Assembly: GCA_905234755.1 (NCBI GenBank) | Contig: CAJOIT010000002.1 | Coordinates: 152,405 to 216,404 of the forward strand | Direction of reading: 5' to 3' | Source of the DNA: an uncultured Bacteroidales bacterium | Lineage (GTDB): Bacteria > Bacteroidota > Bacteroidia > Bacteroidales > ML635J-15 | DNA length: 64,000 nt | Notes under the pieces: model-generated | What the model saw: the letters and a program-made list of their open reading frames with translations, nothing else | Database searches by the model: none | What the model was told of the DNA's origin: nothing | In this document: one piece after another, positions 35,095 to 42,768 of the stretch | Layout of the letters: every line of letters begins with the position of its first letter | Position numbering within the stretch: position 1 is the stretch's first letter | Program-made: the position numbers and the translations under genes

Positions 35095-36339
35095 TTATTT
35101 TCTCTTCAGTGCTTCATCAATCATTTTTTGATAGTCGCTTACGCCACAATCCTTCTCTACCCCGTATGTAAGCCCCTGTCTGTAATAAAGTATTTCATTT
35201 GTAGCACAATCAATTATCAAGAAGTTGATATATGATGGAAAACCATATTGTTCAAAAAGGCTTTTGCCCTTGACATTCGCAAAGTGAATATCGCATGATT
35301 CAAGAATCGCTTTCACGCGGGCTTCATTCTCGTCGCCAATATTGAAACCGACTACACAAACATCGTCGTTGTTGTATATGCTGTCAATCTGTTTCATACA
35401 ATACAATGCGTGTATTCCTACCGTATGGTCCAATCCGTAGAATACGGCAAACATAATTTTCGACTTTACATTCGTAGCCGACAGCGTATCACCCGAAAAT
35501 GTTGTCAACCGCCAGTCGAAAGCCTTTTCCGGCGCAGACTTGTATTCTATGCCTTCAATCGGATTACATTCGCGTGGAATTGGTGTTTTTTCTGGTCTTG
35601 GATAGTTTGCCCACTGGGAATGCTTGCCGTTTATCAAGTTTTCAATATCGGGATTTATTTCATCGTAAAGCGTTATTTCTTCGATGTCTATGCGGTCGTA
35701 ATCGTTTCGGAATGTGGCTGTAGCCTTAGGCATAACTTGTTCTTCTTCGGTTGAAGCGATTGAAATAAGGTTGCCTTCGCTGTCGATAATGCATGTCTGA
35801 TTTGTGTGCGTGCGTAAGCACCAACTTGTTTTTCCATACTTGTCGGCAGATATTATCGCAGCCTTTTTCCCGTTTATGATTGTGTCTGCACACGAAATGC
35901 TGTCGTATTCAAGGATTTTGGCAAGAATACCGTTGTTAGCCATCCTGTACTCATGCCTTAATGGAACGTCCTGACTATAGTAGCATCTTGATATTATACC
36001 TTTGTTTAATGACATAAGCGTGTCGTCTATAAACAAGTTTTCCGTATTGATGGTGTCGCTGTTAATTGTGGAGTAGAACGACTTTACCCTACCCGTGCTG
36101 TCCTTTATGAAATAGAAGTCGATGTTAGATACTGATTCAAATGTCATCGAAATATTGTCGAAACTTTCTGTGTATTTCATCCTAATATGTCCCGACTTGC
36201 AGTTGTCTATTTTCTCCTGTGCGAGGTTTACATAGTCGGTGGCTGTCATTTCTTCGTGCTTGTTGCTGCACGATACCGCAAATGCAATAAGCATTGACAG
36301 AAAGAGCGGTTTTGCGAATATTAAAATACTTCTATTCAT
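35095..36339 (-). CDS. Lipoprotein with degenerate thioredoxin-like C-terminal domain
   Basis: 414 residues. Lipobox AVSC with Cys at residue 24. The central part (residues ~50-270) is a beta-rich region of unknown family with short repeats of Ile/Asp/Tyr. From about 275 a redoxin/TlpA-like domain is suggested by FDWRLTTFSGDTLSA, IMFAVFYGLD and VVGFNIGDENEARV, and FPSYINFLIIDC resembles the cis-Pro strand. The expected Cys-x-x-Cys after the first strand is missing; only one Cys (HALYCMKQ) lies nearby. Overlaps the upstream lipoprotein gene by 8 bases. Confidence 0.6.
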   Translation of the reverse strand: MNRSILIFAKPLFLSMLIAFAVSCSNKHEEMTATDYVNLAQEKIDNCKSGHIRMKYTESFDNISMTFESVSNIDFYFIKDSTGRVKSFYSTINSDTINTENLFIDDTLMSLNKGIISRCYYSQDVPLRHEYRMANNGILAKILEYDSISCADTIINGKKAAIISADKYGKTSWCLRTHTNQTCIIDSEGNLISIASTEEEQVMPKATATFRNDYDRIDIEEITLYDEINPDIENLINGKHSQWANYPRPEKTPIPRECNPIEGIEYKSAPEKAFDWRLTTFSGDTLSATNVKSKIMFAVFYGLDHTVGIHALYCMKQIDSIYNNDDVCVVGFNIGDENEARVKAILESCDIHFANVKGKSLFEQYGFPSYINFLIIDCATNEILYYRQGLTYGVEKDCGVSDYQKMIDEALKRK

Positions 36340-36991
36340 ATTTTAATCCATTATATTCTATCGCTTTTGCCGCTACTATCAATAAGGTTGCATTATTAGG
36401 ATTAAATGGTTTTTTACCTTCAGTATCGTAAATATTACAGGGGTGGTCAGCCCCAGAAACACTACAATCTCCTACTTTATCGCACCAAACTGCCATATAA
36501 CTAGAATTCCCGTCTGGCGAAACTCGTATTTGATGATTTCCTTTACAAGCATCTGCCGCTCCTCCATAGCATCTGCATTTGAAACTTACCGATTCTGTCG
36601 GTTCATTATCATTCCCATCATGGGATCTGCTTTTGCAGAAATTCGGTTCTCCAAGAGTTGCTTCAAAAATCCATAATTTTTCTTTATCTGTGCTATTTAT
36701 GCACATAGTTCCTTGGTTTTCTGAATGTTTGATTATCATATTACTAAAAATTGTTATACAATTAGGAGTTGTATCTTCGTTTGGTTTAATTGAAGACGGT
36801 TCTGCTGTAAAAGATACAATACCATCTTTTTTCTTAACATAATGTAAATCTACAAAATTCCCCTTGTCATCTTTAATACAAAAGCATTCTTCACCAATTA
36901 CCTGATTGTCTCTGCTGCATTTTTCTACGCAACTATTAAGTGTAGTCGCAATCATTATTGCGAACAACAAAACAAAACTAAAATTTTTCAT
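36332..36991 (-). CDS. Cysteine-rich lipoprotein of unknown function
   Basis: 219 residues; signal peptide ends at lipobox LNSC (Cys 20). Contains about 14 Cys, including EKCSRDNQVIGEECFC near the lipidation site, CRCYGGAADAC and DKVGDCSVSGADHPC, suggesting disulfides or metal binding. No family recognised. Its last 8 bases overlap the start of the thioredoxin-like lipoprotein, so the two are probably expressed together. Confidence 0.6.
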   Translation of the reverse strand: MKNFSFVLLFAIMIATTLNSCVEKCSRDNQVIGEECFCIKDDKGNFVDLHYVKKKDGIVSFTAEPSSIKPNEDTTPNCITIFSNMIIKHSENQGTMCINSTDKEKLWIFEATLGEPNFCKSRSHDGNDNEPTESVSFKCRCYGGAADACKGNHQIRVSPDGNSSYMAVWCDKVGDCSVSGADHPCNIYDTEGKKPFNPNNATLLIVAAKAIEYNGLKYE

Positions 36992-37017
36992 AAGACTAAA
37001 ATTTAATATTAACGGGA

Positions 37018-37025
37018 CAAATTTA
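37018..37025 (-). promoter_or_regulatory. -7 promoter element for the two-lipoprotein/permease operon
   Basis: Minus-strand TAAATTTG, 27 bases before the ATG at 36991. Matches TAnnTTTG. Confidence 0.5.
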
Positions 37026-37119
37026 ATAATTTTATTTTTAATTAGTGCAAATTATTCCACAAATATTTAAGATTATTAACATTTCATTTGTATTGTCGGC
37101 ATAAGATTCTTTCATAATT

Positions 37120-38316
37120 CTATTTTTCGGTTGTATTGTTTTCGTCTGAGTTTTTCTTGACCTTAGTGCTCTTCATAAACAGCGAGAAGAATGCGCCTGT
37201 CGGGCAAAGGAATGTGCACCACGGACGGTTGACGAACACCGAAACCACAAGCACAACCCCTGCCAATATCAGCACTGACAGCGATGCAAACTGGAACTTG
37301 AATGCCGAAAACGGTTCAAAGTTCTCGATGCTGATGTCGAGCGAAGTACATAGCAATGCACCAAGCACTACAAGCAGAACATAACGGGCGTAACGCAAAA
37401 CCTTTACAACCTTGGGCGAAATCTTCAGCTTGTGCTTGGGGTTTACCTTGCCGACAAGTTCCTGGCAAGCGCCAAACGGACAAACATACATGCAGTAGAA
37501 TTGTTTGCCGAGGAAAAGCGGAGCCATAATTCCAGCCACAAGCACAATGAGCAGAAATATTTCCATCTGCCAGTTAACACCCGAAACAAGCCATGCCGAC
37601 AATTTTGCAATGCTGATGAACTGTCCGAGCCAGAAGCCAAGTATTCCGATTGATGCCAGCAGTAACACAATGCGGAATTTCCTTGTCCGTTGCGGTTCCC
37701 AGAAGCAGAATCCAGCAAAAAGCAGGAATACCATCGAAGCGATGAAGCCCACGAGGTTACCCATATTTTCCGTTTCGGAAGAAGTTGTGGCACTGCCGGC
37801 GTATGTTTCGAGGCGAATTCGTACCGATTTCGATATTGCCGAACTCGAGTAGGTTGCGCCAGTCACGGCATCAACAACTTTTGCCTTTGCCTCGTCGGTC
37901 GAAAGTCCATTCCAGCTTTCGAGGAAACCTTTTGCCACTACGCGGTCGAGGAAGGATGGCGTTTCGTTGTTGTCGAGCAGATGTACTTTCAGCACTTTGT
38001 CATCGGGCGAAAGCAGCACCACGAGCGGAACATTTCCAGCATAACCCTTTATGTCGGCACAGTATGGCATCGAGAAAAGCGCTTTGCCCACCAATTTTTC
38101 CGACTTGTCGTAAAGCAGGTAGCAGTCGTTGTCGGCTGTATATTCGTAGTACGAGAAATTTTCAACTATTTCGGCAAAGCAGGCTGTCGAGTCGCCAAGT
38201 TCAGTTATCTTTTCTGCCGATTTTGTTCCTATCTCAATGTTGAACACCTTGCCCGATGTCAAGCAGATTGCCACGGCAAAGACGAGAAGGATGGATATTT
38301 TTATAAGTCGATTCAT
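37120..38316 (-). CDS. NosR/RnfG-like membrane flavoprotein with polyferredoxin domain
   Basis: 398 residues. N-terminal membrane anchor, then an FMN-binding domain with the covalent flavinylation motif DAVTGATYSSSA at ~residue 150 (Thr of TGAT is the expected FMN attachment site, needing ApbE). Five membrane segments follow, with two Cys-rich motifs CMYVCPFGACQ and CTFLCPTGAFF that resemble 4Fe-4S ligand sets of the NapH/NosR type. Likely passes electrons across the inner membrane to a periplasmic acceptor. No reductase partner or ApbE lies in the window. Confidence 0.8.
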   Translation of the reverse strand: MNRLIKISILLVFAVAICLTSGKVFNIEIGTKSAEKITELGDSTACFAEIVENFSYYEYTADNDCYLLYDKSEKLVGKALFSMPYCADIKGYAGNVPLVVLLSPDDKVLKVHLLDNNETPSFLDRVVAKGFLESWNGLSTDEAKAKVVDAVTGATYSSSAISKSVRIRLETYAGSATTSSETENMGNLVGFIASMVFLLFAGFCFWEPQRTRKFRIVLLLASIGILGFWLGQFISIAKLSAWLVSGVNWQMEIFLLIVLVAGIMAPLFLGKQFYCMYVCPFGACQELVGKVNPKHKLKISPKVVKVLRYARYVLLVVLGALLCTSLDISIENFEPFSAFKFQFASLSVLILAGVVLVVSVFVNRPWCTFLCPTGAFFSLFMKSTKVKKNSDENNTTEK

Positions 38317-38325
38317 ATTATAATT

Positions 38326-38607
38326 CTATTTTCCAAGTAGTTCTGAGTGAGAGCCAAGTCTATAGAGGTGTAGTATTTGCAATTCTCCGTCTTTCTTTGC
38401 ATACAACAGCAGCCAATCGGGATTTACATGGCATTCGCGTACACCTTTCAGCCTGCCTTGAAGTTCGTGGTCATGATATTTCTCTGGCAAAGGAGTGTCC
38501 TCAATCAAGAGCCGAATCACATTGTCAAGTTCAGCCTCATCTTTACCTTGTTTTCTTGCTTTCTTGAGGTCTTTTTTGTATTGTGTGGAATATACGATTT
38601 CTCTCAT
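38326..38607 (-). CDS. YafQ/RelE-family toxin (type II toxin-antitoxin)
   Basis: 93 residues, the length of YafQ mRNA interferases. Family motifs: IVYSTQYKKDLKKARKQG at the N-terminus, DHELQGRLKGVRECHVNPDWLLLY in the core and LHLYRLGSHSELL at the end. The His residues (HDHEL, CHVNPD, SHSEL) match the positions used for catalysis in YafQ. Start overlaps the antitoxin stop by ATGA, as usual for a toxin-second operon. Confidence 0.88.
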   Translation of the reverse strand: MREIVYSTQYKKDLKKARKQGKDEAELDNVIRLLIEDTPLPEKYHDHELQGRLKGVRECHVNPDWLLLYAKKDGELQILHLYRLGSHSELLGK

Positions 38608-38816
38608 AAGTTCCTTACGCTGTCCTTGTATTCCTCAAATGTCTTGCATCTTACACCCTTGCCACTTTTTATTTCCTCAATAGCTTCCAATGTGGCATCA
38701 ATGGAATCATTTTCCTTTTCTACAGTCTTGCGTTTCGCCCCATACTTTTCAAGCAATGCAATGAGATCCTGCATCAACTTGTTTCTTCCATCGTATTCAA
38801 GTGTTATCGTTGCCAT
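38604..38816 (-). CDS. Antitoxin of the YafQ-type toxin
   Basis: 70 residues from ATG 38816; an upstream in-frame ATG at 38846 overlaps the promoter element and is rejected. N-terminal ATITLEYDGRNKLMQDLIALL suggests a strand-helix dimer of ribbon-helix-helix or similar type; the C-terminal GVRCKTFEEYKDSVRNL is a typical toxin-binding tail. Pairs with the toxin gene by ATGA overlap. Probably autoregulates its own promoter. Confidence 0.78.
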   Translation of the reverse strand: MATITLEYDGRNKLMQDLIALLEKYGAKRKTVEKENDSIDATLEAIEEIKSGKGVRCKTFEEYKDSVRNL

Positions 38817-38843
38817 ATTTTTTTTCTCCCAGTTTATTTGTTG

Positions 38844-38851
38844 CAAATTTA
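38844..38851 (-). promoter_or_regulatory. -7 promoter element for the toxin-antitoxin operon
   Basis: Minus-strand TAAATTTG, 28 bases upstream of the antitoxin ATG; matches TAnnTTTG. Confidence 0.55.
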
Positions 38852-38876
38852 CATAACTTTTTCAAATATCACTCTG

Positions 38877-39581
38877 TCATATTATGAAAATGCAAGGTTT
38901 TTTGTTCAAATCGATGTTTGTCTTTTTCCACTCGGCGATTGACTTTGTGCAGATGAATTCGTCATCGGAAGTGATGTTGAGGGCGATGCAGAGCATTGTC
39001 TGTGGCGATAGCGTTGCTTTGAGGTCGTCGAACAGACGGTTGTTGCGGTAGGGCGTGTCCATGAATATCTGCGACTGGCCTTCCTTTCGCGAGCGGACTT
39101 CCAAATCACGAAGTTTGCGACTGCGTTCGGGCTGGTCGATGGGAATATATCCGTTGAAGGCAAAATTCTGTCCGTTCAGTCCAGATGCCATAAGGGCCAT
39201 CATCATTGAGCAGGGACCTACCAGCGGAACGACCTTTATGCCCTTGCGGTGAGCCATAGCCACAATCACATTTCCCGGGTCGGCAACACAGGGAAGTCCA
39301 GCCTCGCTGATAAGTCCCATGTTTTCACCATGTTCGGCTGCATCAAGGTAGTTTGTAATGTCGGTTTCTATGGTGTGCTTGTTTAGCTCGTAGAAGGTTG
39401 TAGAGTCGATGTCGACCTCGCGGTTCAGTTGTCGCAAGTAGCGACGTACTGTACGCACGTCCTCCACAATGTAGTGCTTTATGGTTGGCACAAGTGCTAC
39501 AAGTCGTTGCGGCACAACCTCATCGAGCGGTGCCTCGCTTATTTTGTTTGGAATAAGATACAGAATGCCTTTTGCGTCCAT
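38877..39581 (-). CDS. SAM-dependent methyltransferase, RsmI-like (tetrapyrrole methylase family)
   Basis: 234 residues. The tetrapyrrole-methylase fold is shown by GLISEAGLPCVADPGNVIV (the SAM-binding Asp-Pro-Gly motif) and VVPLVGPCSMMMALMASGL. Relative RsmI methylates the 2'-O of C1402 in 16S rRNA. This shorter paralogue group is common in Bacteroidetes, so the rRNA target is likely but not shown. Starts 2 bases after the DPP11 gene stop, so probably co-transcribed with it. Confidence 0.85.
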   Translation of the reverse strand: MDAKGILYLIPNKISEAPLDEVVPQRLVALVPTIKHYIVEDVRTVRRYLRQLNREVDIDSTTFYELNKHTIETDITNYLDAAEHGENMGLISEAGLPCVADPGNVIVAMAHRKGIKVVPLVGPCSMMMALMASGLNGQNFAFNGYIPIDQPERSRKLRDLEVRSRKEGQSQIFMDTPYRNNRLFDDLKATLSPQTMLCIALNITSDDEFICTKSIAEWKKTNIDLNKKPCIFII

Positions 39582-39583
39582 CT

Positions 39584-41731
39584 TTACTTCCTTATCTCCA
39601 TTTCATCTATCAAATGGCTTGCACCTGCGAACTTGTCTATCAGGAACAAGGCGTAACGGATATCAAGTGAGATATTTCTACACATTTCCGGGTCGTACAT
39701 AATGTCGCTCATAGTGCCTTCCCAGTTGCGATCGAAGTTGACGCCAATGAGTTCGCCGTTACCATTTATGACTGGGCTTCCCGAGTTTCCTCCAGTTGTA
39801 TGGTTAGTTGCTGTGAAGGCCACATGCATCTTGCCATCCTTGTCAGCATATCGACCATAATCCTTCTTCTCATACAATTCTTTCAGCCTTGCAGGAACCT
39901 TGTAGTCATAAATGTCGGGGTTGTCCTTTTCAATTATGCCGTCAAGGGTTGTAAAATATTCGTAGTCAATTCCATCTGCTGGCTGATAAGGAGTAACTTG
40001 CCCGTATGTAACGCGCAAGGTAAAGTTTGCATCGGGGAAGAAACGCTTCTGCGGTTCGTATTCCATCTGTGCCTTCATATAAATACGATCAAGTTTCTTT
40101 ATGCGAACATCGCAATCAATAAGAGCCATGCGGATTTCGTTTTTATACATGTCCATAACTTCCTTTGCGATGCTGTATATCGGATCGGCAGTTAAAGTTT
40201 TTACAGACTTAGACGAAAGCCCGTTTACAAAATTGTCGAATTTTTCCTGGTTTGCAAATAACGACTTCGAGAAGCAGTATTCGGCAAATGCCATATACTT
40301 GTCGGATGCCGACTTAGCATATTTGTCAATATTCGAATATGCAGACGGCCAATATTTTTCAGGCATATTTTCCATGTAAATGCGTGTCATTTCGGCAAAA
40401 AGTCGGATTTCGACCTGCTCGTCATAGTCCTTGTAGTTACTCTTCGACTTCGACAATGCCATTTCCTTCAAACTCTGCAAACTTTCAGGCAATGCATCCT
40501 TGCACGATTCGAGCATACGCATCTGGTTGGCAAACGAAACAGTATAACTTCCTAATCCAGCTTCGGTTATGTATATATAAGCAAGATTCAGCGGTTTCAT
40601 TTCAGCATAAACTTTTGCATATTCGCTGAGCAAATCCTTGTATTCGGGCTTGTCGTTTGCCCATTTTTGGAAACCTTCTTCAAAGTTACGCTTAACATTC
40701 ACAGCATCAAGGCGTTTCAGACCTTTTATCTCACCCTGCCATTTTTTCCATCCGTTGGCAATTCCTGCTGCCTTGTTGGAATATTGGATACGGGTAAGTT
40801 TCGATTTTTCCATGCCATCCTTAATGACCTCTAACTTCTTGTCGCGAATGGCAATTCTGGTTGGGTCCGATTCGTACATTACCTGCTCGACAGCAACAGC
40901 AGGAAGGTATTCCTGTGTAGTTCCAGGGTAACCGAATACCATTGTAAAGTCGCCTTCCTGTACGCCCTTGAGCGAAATCGGGAAAAATTTCTTCGGGGTA
41001 TAAGGTATATTGTCGTCGGAATACTTTGCTGGCTTGCCGTCCTTGCCGCAATACACGCGGAACAACGAGAAGTCGCCAGTGTGACGAGGCCACATCCAGT
41101 TGTCGGTATCGCCACCGAACTTGCCTATTGCTGATGGCGGAGCACCAACGAGGCGCACATCCTCAAAAATTTCGTTCTTGAAAAGGAAATACTGGTTTCC
41201 ATTGTAGAACGATTCAATACGAGCCTGATAATGTGTATCCTTCACCGCCTCTTCCTTTATCTTTGAAATGTTTGCCAAAATTTTTGTTGCACGATCGCCG
41301 TCCGACATATCCGATGTAACGCCATTAAGAACCTTATCGGTAACATCTTCCATGCTTACGAGGAAAGTCACTGTAAGTCCGGGACTTGCAAGCTCTTCCT
41401 TGCGACTCATTGCCCAGAAACCATCGGTAAGATAGTCGTGTTCTACCGAACTATGGCGTTGAATTGTACCATAACCACAATGGTGATTAGTAATCAAAAG
41501 CCCCTCGTTCGAAATCATTTCGCCTGTACATCCACCACCAAATATCACGATTGCATCCTTCATCGAAGCATGGTTGATACTGTAAATATCCTCTGCAGTG
41601 AGCTTGAAGCCCTTTTTCTGCATGTCGGCTATGTTATATTTTTCAATTAAAAGGGGAAGCCACATTCCCTCATCAGCGAACAAGCTGCACGATAGCAGCG
41701 TAATAATCAAGATGCTAAATATTTTCTTCAT
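39584..41731 (-). CDS. S46 dipeptidyl peptidase, DPP11-type (acidic P1)
   Basis: 715 residues with signal peptide (MKKIFSILIITLLSCSLFA). The N-terminal catalytic His segment is GEMISNEGLLITNHHCGYG and the Ser segment near the C-terminus is TTGGNSGSPVINGNGELIG. Eighteen residues after the catalytic Ser lies Arg (VNFDRNW); in Porphyromonas DPP11 the equivalent Arg673 selects Asp/Glu at P1, while DPP7 has Gly. The enzyme should release acidic dipeptides from peptides in the periplasm, fitting an amino-acid-fermenting lifestyle. The final DEMEIRK matches the family's end. Confidence 0.9.
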   Translation of the reverse strand: MKKIFSILIITLLSCSLFADEGMWLPLLIEKYNIADMQKKGFKLTAEDIYSINHASMKDAIVIFGGGCTGEMISNEGLLITNHHCGYGTIQRHSSVEHDYLTDGFWAMSRKEELASPGLTVTFLVSMEDVTDKVLNGVTSDMSDGDRATKILANISKIKEEAVKDTHYQARIESFYNGNQYFLFKNEIFEDVRLVGAPPSAIGKFGGDTDNWMWPRHTGDFSLFRVYCGKDGKPAKYSDDNIPYTPKKFFPISLKGVQEGDFTMVFGYPGTTQEYLPAVAVEQVMYESDPTRIAIRDKKLEVIKDGMEKSKLTRIQYSNKAAGIANGWKKWQGEIKGLKRLDAVNVKRNFEEGFQKWANDKPEYKDLLSEYAKVYAEMKPLNLAYIYITEAGLGSYTVSFANQMRMLESCKDALPESLQSLKEMALSKSKSNYKDYDEQVEIRLFAEMTRIYMENMPEKYWPSAYSNIDKYAKSASDKYMAFAEYCFSKSLFANQEKFDNFVNGLSSKSVKTLTADPIYSIAKEVMDMYKNEIRMALIDCDVRIKKLDRIYMKAQMEYEPQKRFFPDANFTLRVTYGQVTPYQPADGIDYEYFTTLDGIIEKDNPDIYDYKVPARLKELYEKKDYGRYADKDGKMHVAFTATNHTTGGNSGSPVINGNGELIGVNFDRNWEGTMSDIMYDPEMCRNISLDIRYALFLIDKFAGASHLIDEMEIRK

Positions 41732-41750
41732 TTGAATAATTTTTAGGTGA

Positions 41751-41758
41751 CAAAGATA
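41751..41758 (-). promoter_or_regulatory. -7 promoter element for DPP11
   Basis: Minus-strand TATCTTTG, 20 bases before the ATG at 41731. Confidence 0.6.
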
Positions 41759-41928
41759 AGGAATATTTACGATTGACGAGGTACAATTGACGATTTTCTG
41801 ACATAATCAAATTGCAAGATGCTCATCTGAATTCTAAAACTCACAAATCCCACTATCTATTTTGCATAATGCAAAAAGAATAGCGGAAACACATTTCATA
41901 TCAAAGAAAATATTTGCAGAAAAAATAT

Positions 41929-41936
41929 TACCTTTG
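41929..41936 (+). promoter_or_regulatory. -7 promoter element upstream of queD
   Basis: TACCTTTG, ~193 bases before the queD ATG. If used, the leader would contain the whole GAAAC hairpin repeat. The 398-base gap from 41732 holds this element, the DPP11 promoter, a TTTTGCA-TAA-TGCAAAA hairpin near 41860 and the repeat. No preQ1 riboswitch was recognised. Confidence 0.55.
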
Positions 41937-42005
41937 CAAAAATTGAACTTAGATAACTAATGATAATATAATCTATAGCAACGCAGCAAGTGCAAAAACG
42001 TGCCA

Positions 42006-42129
42006 TGGCGCGTTTCGACAGAAACGGCGAAGCCATAGAAACTTAGGAACCAGAAACAATTAGAAACGGGCGAAGCCCACAGAAACCAGAAACTTAGAAA
42101 CGGGCGAAGCCCATATAAACATAGAAACG
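42006..42129 (+). repeat. GAAAC mini-hairpin repeat, copy 6, abutting queD
   Basis: Three hairpins with GAA loops, GGC/GCC (42026-42034), GGGC/GCCC (42068-42078) and GGGC/GCCC (42102-42112), separated by runs of AGAAAC with T, CC or TT joints. The last AGAAAC ends one base before the queD ATG at 42130, so the repeat itself is the translation initiation region. Confidence 0.85.
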
Positions 42130-42576
42130 ATGCCAAAGATTAGAGTAACAAAAATATTCGAGTTCGACACTGCCCACACCCTTCACAACTACGACGGGCT
42201 TTGCAGCAACATACACGGACACACATACAAGCTCCATGTCACCGTCATTGGAGAACCTATCACCGACCAAACATCACCGAAATACGGAATGGTGGTGGAC
42301 TTCGGCGTATTGAAGAACAAAATCAAGGAGAACCTCATCGACAAGTTCGACCACAGTTTAATCGTAAGCAACAGCGAGGACACCAGCTTCATCGAAAGCA
42401 ACAAGGCGATTTTCAAGCGCATACATGTAGTCGATTTCCAACCTACTGCTGAAAATATTGTGGCACACTTCGCCGAACTCATAAAACCTCTCCTGCCCGA
42501 TGGCACAGAACTTTTCAGTTTACGACTATACGAAACATCAACCTCATTCGCAGAATGGTATGCTTCTGATAATTAA
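42130..42576 (+). CDS. queD: 6-carboxy-tetrahydropterin synthase (QueD/PTPS family)
   Basis: 148 residues. Zinc ligands and catalytic Cys are in LCSNIHGHTYKLHV (C-x3-H-x-H), with the first zinc His in FDTAHTLHNY, and LRLYETSTSFAEW near the C-terminus matches the family. QueD makes 6-carboxy-tetrahydropterin, an early step to queuosine and other 7-deazaguanines. A neighbouring queC/queE set is not present. Sits directly after repeat copy 6. Confidence 0.9.
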   Translation: MPKIRVTKIFEFDTAHTLHNYDGLCSNIHGHTYKLHVTVIGEPITDQTSPKYGMVVDFGVLKNKIKENLIDKFDHSLIVSNSEDTSFIESNKAIFKRIHVVDFQPTAENIVAHFAELIKPLLPDGTELFSLRLYETSTSFAEWYASDN

Positions 42577-42660
42577 TAATTAACAATGGATAATTGACAA
42601 TGGACAATGAATAATGGACAATTGTGGTGTCGTTGCACGCAACGACCCTACAATCATCAA
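42577..42660 (+). repeat. ACAATTA-rich post-stop tail and REP-like hairpin after queD
   Basis: Starting at the queD stop, TAATTAACAATGGATAATTG and variants repeat every ~8-12 bases. The following hairpin GTCGTTGC-AC-GCAACGAC (42629-42646) is flanked by further pairing ATTGT...ACAAT (42621-42654). Similar tails follow the O-antigen ligase, dnaK and trpS genes. Confidence 0.6.
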
Positions 42661-42768
42661 ACAACCAGAAACAACATCTAACAATTTCAAACAACCAGAA
42701 ACCCAGAAACGGGCGAAGCCCATAGAAACCCAGAAACTTAGAAACCAGAAACTCAGAAACACTTTCCG
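42661..42768 (+). repeat. GAAAC mini-hairpin repeat, copy 7, abutting the MutS-like gene
   Basis: AGAAAC units at roughly 8-base period (AGAAACCC, AGAAACTT, AGAAACC, AGAAACTC, AGAAAC) with hairpin GGGC-GAA-GCCC (42711-42721). Ends about 8 bases before the ATG at 42769. Confidence 0.85.

Noticed and set aside
41840..42130. preQ1 or other riboswitch before queD
   Set aside because: The TTTTGCA-TAA-TGCAAAA hairpin lacks the downstream A-rich pseudoknot tail of preQ1-I; the leader is instead the GAAAC repeat.
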